Shown here in pieces: positions 9,801-19,554 of a stretch of DNA of 64,000 bases. Under the pieces are notes generated by a model, which saw nothing but the letters and a program-made list of their open reading frames with translations, was not told the DNA's origin and did no database searches. Within the stretch, counting starts at the first letter, position 1, and every line of letters starts with the position of its first letter. The stretch is from Nematostella vectensis (Eukaryota; Cnidaria; Anthozoa; Actiniaria; Edwardsiidae): positions 5,688,741 to 5,752,740 of the forward strand of contig NC_064038.1 of NCBI RefSeq assembly GCF_932526225.1, written 5' to 3'. A program made the position numbers and the translations under genes.

Positions 9801-12800
9801 ATAATGTAGGGTACAAGATAGGGCTAGGGTGGGTTAAGGGTACATTATCATTGTTGAGGCTACCATCCCATCAGAGGATTCAAGTTTCTGATACGAGTAA
9901 GTACGCAGTTGCTTTGTCTCCTATTATCTTTGCTCTACAAAGGAGTTCTTTTGTCTCCATTCTTCTCGTTCTTTGTGTCGAGGTGCGGATATTGTTCTTT
10001 TGCCCAATCAAATTGCAGCTTGTAAGAGCTGCGTACTGACCCTCTGATACCGTAGGCTACAAGGTAGGGTTGGGGCGAGTTAAGGGTACATTATCAGTGT
10101 TGAGCCTACCACCCCATCAGAGGATTCAAGTTTCTGATACTGTAGGGTACAAGGTAAGGTTGGGGTGGGGTAAGGATTCAAGTTTCTGATACTGTAGGGT
10201 ACAAGGTAGGGTTGGGGTGGGGTAAGGGTTAGCTAGCAGGTCACACCTAATGGTTAACATGTAAGATATTGACACAAGTTTCTCATGGGATAAAAGGAAG
10301 GGCTAGGGTGGGCTAAGGGTCACACCTCACAAGTAACAAAAAGTATAAGGTGTGGTGGGTGTGGCATTTACCTTCATGTCAGAGATGGACTCCAGTTTCT
10401 GGTTACTCTTGACATGTTGCTGAAAGTCGTCCATCAAAGTCTTTATATTTTGTCCAATTTCACCAAAATTCAGGTACATGTTCTGCAATTAAACATGCAG
10501 CAAATCATATAGTCAATATCAAATAAAAACTGTTAAATAGCTTATATGCATTTGAAACAATGTACAGCCGTGGAACAAGGAAAGCTTATTCTTGGTTGAG
10601 GTCAAAGTCTCTGGATCGTGCTTTCTAAGACAGGCTGTATTTGACCTCAGACTAAATCAGGCCCATAACCTGTTGAAGCTATTGACTAGCATTTTGTTAC
10701 AAGAACTGTTGCAAGCATGATGAAGTGTACATAAAAAATGCTGTTATAACTGATACAGCTCAAAAGCCTTGAATATTACTTAGTTTTGGAGAAAAAAAAT
10801 AACTTTTTTAAAGTATTCAATTCATAACACTGATCTAAAAAATATAGGTGGTGGGGTGATGCATTCACTCATACTTTCCAGCCTACAGGTTTGTTATTTA
10901 TACTTTTTATGTTGGTGTTTATCAGCTTCACAAACCTTTTGATAAAACTCATCATGTTCAGCAGACATCACAACCTCCTACAAACATAGACGAACACTTT
11001 AATAAGGTGAGAAAAATCAAATTTATCTAACTTAATTAGAAAAAAGTCAAAAGAGCAAAAACAGAGAAAAAAATATTATTTATCTTCAAAGGTGTGTAAA
11101 AGTGCTTACAACAGAACACTTAATTTGACTTGATGGCAAAATTGGAACTTAGAAAAGCTCTCGATGTATGAAAAGACCAGTTAATGAAGAGTATAATACT
11201 AAATACCTATAAACAACTGATAAGGACATAGCCATGGTGCCATACATGCTTTTAGTTTTGAAACATGGAAATTACAGCTCATCCCTGTACGCCCACTCAG
11301 AAAAAATGCAACACTTTGCAATGAAAAAATTAATTAAAAACACTGTACAATGAATATCTCATTGTCACCACTTGCTTGGGCCTTACAAGAACTTATGGAT
11401 TCTCAAATATTTTCCATCGGAAAGCTTCGCTCCAGAGCTGGAACAAATTCTTGTGTCAAAAATCTTTGTACAGCCCACACACTCGGTCAAGAGTGTTAGG
11501 GGTACAGGGTTAGTTGACAAACCTGTAGGTCTCTAGCGACATCTGGACACTTTGACAGGTCCACTCTGTTATTCCTTATGGTCAGCAACTCGTGTACCAT
11601 GGCTTGGTATGTCCACTACACACAGAAAAAAATACATGTTTATGTCTCATGTCTATCAAATTACTTTGACAGATCCTTTGAAGGTCAACAACTGTACCAT
11701 GGATTGGTATGTATGTCCACTTCACACAAAGAAAAATACAATGGTCAGCAGCTTTTGTACCATTGCTTGGTACGTCCACTACGCATACAATAAAATACAT
11801 GTTTAGGTCCCAGCCCATACTAATGAGTAAGAAGTTACACCAAACAAAAAAATATATATAAACTTTAAATTCATTGGCACCTAGATTTTTTTCATCTTTC
11901 ACAGTTTTTTTACCCCTTGCATTTCTGCTTTTCTATAAACAATCCGAGAGTAAGCTTGCAAACATTACCATCTGAGCTTGGCATTATGCATGCTTGCAAT
12001 GTGTACCTGGTTCAGAAGGGGTGTCACTGGGTCATCTCGTCGGTCAAGTATCAACAGTAGAGGGGGGACATCTGGCCTACGGAAATCAAACAGCTTGGCT
12101 TCCCCATTGATTTTTTGCTGGAAAAAAAAATCCAACAAAACTGTTTACTGGTGGTTCCTATGTGGTATTTAATATTTTTTTCTGAGGTGAGGTGCACACC
12201 GTAAGGCGACACTAAATTGTGGGTGTGGCTTATAGAAACGAAGTAAATACAACATGGTCTGTAGTATTCTACAGGGGCTGTAGAGAAGGCGGGGCAAATG
12301 GGACTTCATCCCCCCTAGCTTTGATTATTTTTTAGTACACTTCTTTGACTCTTTTCTAGAGTTTGAGAGAGTGCATCTCTCCAATCCCCCTGCCCTCTCA
12401 TCTCTTTTGATTACTCAGTTACTCATGTTGTGATTGTCATTAGTGAACATGTGTGTGTAGCAGTTGATGAACAGGGGAAACACTCAAGGGTAGAGGTTAT
12501 GATATTCACTGCAGGTACGGTGAAATCACTCTTCAACCATTCATACTGCTTTGTTTTTGTTTATACAGCAGATTATTTGCAAGGAAACTTCAAAATAACA
12601 ATTGAAGTCTGTCATGTTATTGACCATATCCCATTAAAAATATCTTGGATCCTTGCTTGAATTAGCTGATGGAAATGTTTTGTGTGACTCGGCATTGAGC
12701 AGGAGCAAAAATGGCGGTGTGATTGGCCTTCTTTAATGGGATTCCACAGTATATGCAACTCACCCTTATCCTTTCAGCGAGTCTGTGAGCCACCTCTGAT

Positions 12801-15800
12801 GACTGCTGGTATCTGATCATCGGACATTTCTTAAGGGACAGCAGAAGGGCAAGGACCCCTTCACATGACCTGTCAAGAGAGTCTATGTCCCATTGCCCCC
12901 CCTGCAAAGAAAAGGATACTAGATATATTTAGGCACTGCCTAACGCGGATCCCCAAACTTATTGTTCTTATTTATTAAGTACAACAATTGTTGATTAGAT
13001 GTCCAATAGCTATTTACAATTTCTGAAACTACCACAAGTGTGACAGATTAGATAGCTAAATTCAAAACTTTACATTGCGCAATTTACATTGAGTAAAATT
13101 TAACAAAAAATAGTGGATGGATTTACAAAATACCAAAATGTTAGGTTTGAGTAATCCTTGTGATTTCAGAAATATTAAATTGTATTTGTATAATTCAAGT
13201 TTACTGTACAGAACAAAAAATAAAAGGCTTGTTAAGTTTTATAATTCAATCATGAGTTATAAACTAACATTTCAAAAGAGATCACAACAACACAAGCAGC
13301 TGATAACTTTTTTGGGGGTTCTTAGAAGTTTTTTTTCCTTTTTGATCACCTAGCATGTTTGCTGAATGATGTTTAGCTTTAGAGAATGTAATCTAGGGAA
13401 AGTTCATTTATGTTCTCTAGCCCCCCCCCCCCCCCCCACAGTATTCTCATGCCCCCCCAACCCCTGCACCCCCCTCAGGATAAAAAATGAACTTTCCTTA
13501 TAAATATAATTTGTGAGCTATTTTAAATTATTTTCCATGGGGAAGAATGCACCAAGATTAGACTAAAGGTTATGGGGTCAAAAAAATCTTTCTCAAAGGG
13601 GAAAAAATGATGGATTTGGAAGGGCAGTTCACTGATGAATGTTTTGTTGAAAAAATAACTTTCGTTTTATAGCTGTGAAACACTACTATGTAAGCCTTGA
13701 ACTTAAAAAATCTTATTGTGATGTGAAGGAAGATACTAAAAGCTTTAAGGTGCCTTTTGGTTTCCCAATTAGAGTCGAAAACAACACCCCCAATTCGTAC
13801 CTGTAATGCTAGGGTTTCTTGAATGCTTTTGCCTTTTACAAGTTTAATTTCCTTAGGGCTTGGAGTTCACTATAGAAGACTAAACTAATATTTGTCTATT
13901 TTCACAGTGTTTTTTTTTTAAACTGTACAAGCTTTGGCTTTGTTGTAGCATGTGTGACGAATCAAATATTTTTTTTCTGTACGCACGCATTCTCACTTTG
14001 GCAACATTCAATTATGACCAATCGGAGAGCAAGGCACAGACACTGGAAAACCCAACAGGTATCCAATCGTGACCACGGGAATTTTATTGTATAGCTATAC
14101 CACTTTCCTATGACTATGGGGCTCTGCAGGGGCTCCGCCATTAAATAGTTACAGGGGGGGTCACAAATAAATTGATATCTACTTTTAAGAAAGACAATGT
14201 CCCACCCCCCTACAAAGGATAGGATATTACAAAGTTACAGGGGGGTTACACATTTACATCTGCTTTTAAGAAAGACAATGTCCCACCCCCCTACAAAGGA
14301 TAGGATATTACATAGTTACAGGGGGGTCACACATTGACATCTGCGTTTAAGAAAGACAATGTCCCACCACCCTACAAAGGATAGGATATTACAAAGTTAC
14401 AGGGGGGTCACACATTGACATCTGCTTTTAAGAAAGACAATGTCCCATTGCCCTTCCCCCCCCCCTGTTACCTGGCCCAAGCATGCTAAATTTAAAAGCT
14501 GAGTTGGCACTATATACTTTAGTAATGAGTTTTGACATTATTAGTGTCTTGCATTTTTGCATCATGTTTTAGGATAAATGTTTATTTTAAATGTTTAATT
14601 CAAAGCAAAAACTCAACACCAAAAATTAACAGGCCAACACAATATCCTACTTGCTAAACTCAATGGTACCATAACTCTGTGAAACTGAAAATTTATGGAA
14701 GTACACTTAAGTATGTATACAAGGCTTGCTAAGGATAAACAGAGAAACACTCAGCACATAAAATAAAATGTAACAACATACAACATGTACAGTACCTTCA
14801 TGCTAGCTGGCGAGTTCAGGGAGAAAACATGTGGACTAATGGCAAAGTAATCAGCGTAATACTCCTATAAGAACAAAAACATCAGTTAGTAATGATAATA
14901 ATATGACTAGAAAAACAGTAATTAGAACTAGAAAAGAAAAGAATATATTAAAAATAAGAGCATGACTAGAAAAACTACAAGACAAGCTGTTGATGTTTGT
15001 GGTATGAGTAGAAAAACTACAAGACAAGCTGTGGAATAAGTAGGTAATCTGTGTAGGTGTGTCAGAGCCTGCCAAGCCTTTTAAACCACATACCTGGACT
15101 TCCCTAACAACCTCCTGGTCATCTGCTTCTGCCAGTGCACGAATGCTGGCCTTGGGAACAAAGTTGCTAAAATCTGGATTAGAAAGGGCACATTTTTTTT
15201 ATCCATTGGTGTAACTCAATAAAGAATAATAAGCAATTGAAGTAAGTATACGAGAAGTAATGGAAAAAAAGTTTGAGTTCACAGGGCAAAATATGGCCAA
15301 GTAAAAAGGAGAATAGTCCAAGTATGCCAGGCGTTCTAGTTATCAAGATTTTTCACTTAACAATATCTCGGTTTTGAGTTAGCAACAGTAGTAGTCTTCA
15401 GTGAAAGTAACTATCACACTGCTATTTATCATATAGTTATTGCTCAATGCAACACATTACTCACATATGTAATAAACACCATATTTTGGTGACTTCAGCT
15501 CACTACATAAATGGTCAATATTTTCCTAAAAGCAAGAAAGGAAAATCCAATTGTTAATGAAAATGAGAGGAGAGATCTCTCTCCTGTTTCTCTCTTCAAA
15601 AGAGAGAAACAACTCAGACAAATTCTAACTAAATTTCCTGTTATAGGAATAGTGATATATTTTTTAGACATTATAAAATGATAATATATTTCTGTAGAAT
15701 TCACACATTACCGGTGTAGGTCTAAGAAAGCAGATGGCTTTGAGATGTTTCATTGTCTCACGACCTGGTGTGTCCACTCGTTCAAAGAGATAGACCTCTT

Positions 15801-17022
15801 TTTGTAGAACTTCAGTCTGGGAGTACACCATACTAACGATGCCAGTCTGTTAAGAGATGCATTAGGAGTCAGTTTACAGTACTGCTGTCCACAAAATTGT
15901 TCAGGAAATTCTCTAACAACTTAACAAAATTGCAAAAGAGAGACAGAATTTAATTTCTTTAATATTCTGAAATGATGACTGAATGTCTCTAATATTAATT
16001 GTTTCTCATTTTTAATTATGCACTTATAATTTGGAACCCCCACACCATGGTAACAGGGAAGGGTGGGGTATTAGACTTTAACCCTGAACAAATGCAATTA
16101 AAGCCCCCAACCCCTTGGGATACAAACTGTAGTCAAATGCCCCTACACCTTGGGGAACTAACTGTACATTTGAGGTGCCACGCCATCTGAAATGAGCCTT
16201 TTATACATCTAGAACATGTTTTTTGTTACACCTCTTTTAAAAAAAAACATTGTCAGTGCAAATAGCAAATGGCGATTGGCAAATGGCAGTCCCACCACCA
16301 AAGAGTGCCGTGCGTCTCGTTATTATTTCAACCAAATGCAGGAGAACATGGATCAATAATACTGACCAAATAAAAGAGTTTATTTCTAATCACCTTTCAG
16401 TCTTGGAACTACCATTTTCTATTTGCCATTCGCTGTTTTCACTGACATTTTTTTTTAAAGTGTATGTTGAACCGTACAATGCAAGTATAAACATAAATTT
16501 TGCCTTTCTTACACTTCATATTATTTTCTGTAAAACATAGTTATCTCTTCCCCTGATGGCTTCTGCGTTTTCCAAGATGGTGGAAGGCTGTTTCCAATTT
16601 TTATTTGCCCCAACTCTCCTGGGTGGGGACAAGTCTAAGAGCCAGAAATAGTCAATACTTCCACCCCCTTGGGACAGATTCTGCTTCTAAAGTGCCCTAA
16701 ACCCCATTTTAACCCCACACTTCGGAACCATAAGGGTTGGGGTTTTAAATGACTAGTGCATTACCCCAAAAATCAAATGAATGAGAAAGATCAAACATAA
16801 GCTTAAAAACGCATTCCAACATCAAAACTGCTAACAATAATAAAACATTACAAGTTAGGGATACTTCTACAAGTAATTAAGATTCCTAGTTATGACTTCC
16901 ATAACAAACAGCCATTATCTCGCACATACCGTTTCTTTGTCCATCAAAAGAACTTTCATTCCGGCCCCACTTTCCTCAATCATCTTTGTCACATACTGTT
17001 TCACTGCCAAAATCACATTCAT
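6849..17022 (-). CDS. VPS45: VPS45, Sec1/Munc18-type vesicle-fusion regulator (first 12 exons)
   Basis: A Sec1/Munc18 protein that binds the Tlg2/syntaxin-16 class of t-SNARE at the trans-Golgi and early endosome and promotes SNARE assembly. Exons in order: 16930-17022, 15712-15846, 15465-15525, 15094-15173, 14796-14864, 12764-12901, 12007-12117, 11523-11615, 10936-10977, 10372-10482, 8211-8378, 6849-7007. All have GT-AG borders and their phases join without a break to 420 codons. The product aligns with about residues 1-421 of human VPS45: the start [19 protein letters not shown] (exon 6), [12 protein letters not shown] (exon 7), [11 protein letters not shown] (exon 8), and [19 protein letters not shown] plus [10 protein letters not shown]-like text (exon 11). 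The last 150 or so residues are not found down to base 1. They lie beyond the left edge, behind a very large intron, or are lost. Confidence 0.93.
7510..7752. mobile_element. Small MITE in VPS45 intron 11
   Basis: Imperfect terminal inverted repeats flank about 240 bp: the left end reads gcattcacaccagcactt and the right end is the complement of a similar atattcacaccaaaacc. An internal palindrome (taaactggttta-like) is near the left end. There is no coding capacity. Exact ends and target duplication are not clear. Confidence 0.5.
8045..8250. repeat. About 60-bp tandem repeat made of VPS45 exon 11 donor edge
   Basis: The true exon 11 end lies at 8211-8250. Three further copies of the same block (cattctgacaag preceded by gcagmakrgt) begin near 8045, 8103 and 8163, on the intron side of the exon. 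Each carries the sequence that reads CQND-(H/P)SA on the minus strand, followed by a diverged donor region. Confidence 0.8.
8641..10370. repeat. 90-bp minisatellite seeded by VPS45 exon 10 donor edge
   Basis: About 17 units with an exact 90-bp spacing are seen, with starts at 8731, 8821, 8911, 9001, 9091, 9181, 9271 and 9361, then continuing to about 10232 with shortened units and degenerate ones to about 10350. Each unit holds the block tcagaggattcaagtttctg. On the minus strand this reads YQKLESSDG, matching the [11 protein letters not shown] end of exon 10 and its splice donor at 10372. A hAT-like MITE interrupts the array at 9895-10042. Long open frames across it are products of the 90-bp (3 x 30) periodicity. 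Confidence 0.85.
9895..10042 (+). mobile_element. 148-bp hAT-like MITE, copy 1, with 8-bp target duplication
   Basis: The ends are imperfect 17-bp inverted repeats (gagtaagtacgcagttg and the complement of gggtcagtacgcagctc). The element is flanked on both sides by the identical octamer TCTGATAC (9887-9894 and 10043-10050). It has inserted into a unit of the 90-bp minisatellite, so it is younger than the array. The reverse-oriented second copy is at 31780-31926. Confidence 0.9.
11670..11800. repeat. Two extra copies of VPS45 exon 8 acceptor edge
   Basis: The true acceptor edge of exon 8 (about 11578-11620) is repeated at about 11688-11722 and 11748-11790. Shared text is tgtaccatggmttggta followed by gtccac. 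The copies lie in the upstream intron, so on the transcript they are decoy acceptor-plus-exon starts encoding WTYQAMV-like residues. Confidence 0.75.
13416..13439. repeat. Poly-C tract in VPS45 intron 5
   Basis: An uninterrupted C run of about 18 bases, followed by further C-rich sequence to about 13475. It is intronic, between exons 6 and 5. Confidence 0.9.
14148..14470. repeat. About 85-bp tandem repeat resembling VPS45 exon 6 acceptor edge
   Basis: Four units share agaaagacaatgtcccac, a C tract, then tacaaaggataggatatta. The last unit reads aatgtcccattgccc, close to the exon 6 start at 12884-12901 (ctatgtcccattgcccc), and the tacaaaggatagg part resembles the exon 6 polypyrimidine/acceptor side. 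The array lies in the same intron, about 1.25 kb upstream of exon 6 in transcription order. Confidence 0.6.
16231..16462. mobile_element. MITE with TTTTAAAAA/GTCAGTG inverted ends, copy 1
   Basis: The left end (cctcttttaaaaaaaaacat followed by tgtcagtgcaaatagc) and the right end (complement of cactttaaaaaaaaatgtcagtg) are inverted repeats of about 40 bp, with cores such as caaatggcgattgg. It lies in VPS45 intron 1. A relative with the same ends is at 57051-57322. Confidence 0.65.
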
Positions 17023-18488
17023 CTTGCCGATAAAACGACTCTACTATCGACTTGAACGATTAGAAAGAACTGTAGAGGTGATTATTTGACTTATGTCGAG
17101 ATTGGAAGTAAGTAGCGGGCGGGAGAAAGGAGAGAAAAATGTGGCATTCGTGAGCCTGTCACAACATGGCCGCCATCTTGGATTTTTGGGCCCCAGACCC
17201 CGTCGTTTTTTTCAATGATTTTTTGTAGGGGGTGGGGGTCACGCAGCCTTATCGCAAGCTTTTTATTGCTGAAACAACTCAGAAACGCTACTATACAGGA
17301 TGGGGCTGGGCTATAGTACCCGGCCACATAATTTCGTTCTATTGTATTGATACCTTGTTATTTGGAAATCAAGGTGTGAAGTTTTTTTCGTAGAAGACCT
17401 GTGTATGTTCTAGTTCTTGCATCCAGTTTTTAGTTATTTATAAAATATGAGGCGCGTAAAATTTGCCCCAATGCAATTTTGAGTGTGGGTGACAGTTAAA
17501 CTGTGGGCGGCGGAGTTCTCAAATGGGTGGGGGGGAAGAGGCGGGATTTTATTTGGGGGAGGGGTGGAGGCCGGAGGGTTTGGGCGAGGTGGAGGGGGGG
17601 GGGGGGGTCCTAAACTCATTAAAACAGACAAGTACATATTTAGGGAAAGGTAGATATCATTTAAATTTCTTTTAAAACTGTCGTTTTTCTAGAACGCTCG
17701 GTCAATTCCTTATGAGGACATCATTATTAGTCCGCTTCAATCATTTTCTTCGCTTTTTTGTCGCCCTAGAATTGTGTACGTCGAGAATTTCCACATAAAC
17801 TGTTAGATTTCAAACCTTTTATTAATATTACTTTAGTTGCGCACATAGCCAGTAATTCAGTCATACTGCAAAAGGCTTTTATAAACTATGTTATTATTAT
17901 TATCATTTATTACTATAATTTAACCGGCCGCCATTTTAAAATAGGCCCAGGCCTTAAGGCCTTAGCATTTTAGGTCTCGACCCAGGCTCTTTTGGAACAT
18001 TTAGTAAACGACTGCCATTGATTGATAGTGAAGTAGTAAGAGTATCAGGCTATTTTATTTTTCAAAGTTGGAGAAAACATGGGTTTATACATCAAAGGGA
18101 ACACATTGTATGGGGGAGAATGCCCCCGGACTCCACTATATACGATGCTCTTTACACCCTGGAATATGGGTTGATATTAACTCTACTCCTGACTATAGTA
18201 GTGGTCCCCTTTCTACCCACCCACCAAGCATACCCCCCCCCCTTCACCGCCCACCTCCTCCACACACACACATTGGCATGGGAGGGAAAGAAGGGGCGGA
18301 TCCAGGATTTAAAATGGGGGAGGGGTGCAATGGCTGGATAGGTGGTTTATTCATGATCCAGTGCTCCTTGGTAGGTCACACAAATCTAACAATTTGTCGC
18401 GTCAGCAATAGTCAAGCAGGCGAAGGTAAATGGACAATACTTCCCGTCCCTCATACATTTATTTTCTTCTAACAAATGGACTGTATCC
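17023..18488. other. VPS45 5' flank and G/C-tract-rich spacer
   Basis: No convincing exon is seen. It contains G-rich low-complexity sequence (about 17524-17609), a poly-C run near 18234, and at about 18291-18340 a fragment reading ggggcggatccagga that resembles one end of the CAGGGGCGGATC MITE family found at 56763. The VPS45 promoter must lie just above 17022, but no core motif stands out. Confidence 0.5.
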
Positions 18489-19232
18489 GCGTTTACACTA
18501 TGTTTTATGCTGCTTACACTATATTTTACGTTTACACTATGTTTTATGCTGCTTACACTGTTTTACGTTTACACTATGTTTTATGCTGCTTACACTATAT
18601 TTTACGTTTACACTATGTTTTATGCTGCTTACACTATATTTTACGTTTACACTATGTTTTATGCTGCTTACACTATGTTTTACGTTTACACTATGTTTTA
18701 TGCTGCTTACACTATATTTTACGTTTACACTATGTTTTATGCTGCTTACACTATGTTTTACGTCTACACTATGTTTTATGCTGCTTACACTATGTTTTAC
18801 GTTTACACTATGTTTTATGCTGCTTACACTATATTTTACGTTTACACTATGTTTTATGCTGCTTGCACTATGTTTTACGTTTACACTATGTTTTATGCTG
18901 CTTACACTATGTCTTACGTTTACACTATGTTTTATGCTGCTTACACTATATTTTACGTTTACACTATGTTTTATGCTGCTTACACTATGTTTTACGTTTA
19001 CACTATGTTTTATGCTGCTTACACTATATTTTACGTTTACACTATGTTTTATGCTGCTTACACTATATTTTACGTTTACACTATGTTTTATGCTGCTTAC
19101 ACTATGTTTTACGTTTACACTATGTTTTATGCTGCTTACACTATGTTTTACGTTTACACTATGTTTTATGCTGCTTACACTATATTTTACGTTTACACTA
19201 TGTTGTATGCTGCTTACACTATGTTTTACGTC
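18489..19232. repeat. 39-bp minisatellite, about 19 near-identical units
   Basis: The unit is gtttacactatgttttatgc followed by tgcttacactatattttac, with scattered single-base variants (atg/ata, one gtc, one 36-bp unit near 18553). Because 39 is divisible by 3, three plus-strand frames stay open for 250-268 codons. These are repeat artefacts, not genes. Confidence 0.95.
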
Positions 19233-19375
19233 TTAAATGCGAACGTCTCCACATGCATGTTTTAAAGTAAAAAGAGATACAAACGTTATGGCTATCGTAT
19301 TATAAAAGCCCCCTCTCCAAAAGTACAAGTGATGTAAGTTCACCCCCCCCCCCCCTCACAACGGCCAAAGGTCTC

Positions 19376-19497
19376 TTGTTTGTAGACAAAACTATAAAGC
19401 ATAGGCTAGATCACTCTGGTATATAGCCACAATAAACGTCCCATGGAGATACTTCAAAGGTATAAAACAATCCTTTTTTGTTCTTTTATGACAGATT
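19376..19497 (+). mobile_element. Fragment of CAGGCC-ended repeat family, copy 3
   Basis: This segment (tgtagacaaaactataaagc, then ctagatcactctggtat, then aataaacgtccc) matches the complement of about 59990-60105 and, more weakly, 50448-50560. Only the middle of the family consensus is present. Confidence 0.7.
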
Positions 19498-19554
19498 TTA
19501 CGTTACCTGGAAAACAATAGGATGGGCTTTGCTTTTTGTCTATCTTCCAGGAAA

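Noticed and set aside
8641-10232. CRISPR-like array
   Set aside because: Units are contiguous at 90 bp without unique spacers, in an animal intron with no cas genes.
17091-17327. 78-codon frame upstream of VPS45
   Set aside because: It lies in the promoter flank and has no homology or conserved features.
18430-19270. Three overlapping 250-268-codon frames with repeated Cys/Leu/Tyr motifs
   Set aside because: The frames exist only because the 39-bp minisatellite unit is divisible by 3 and lacks stops.
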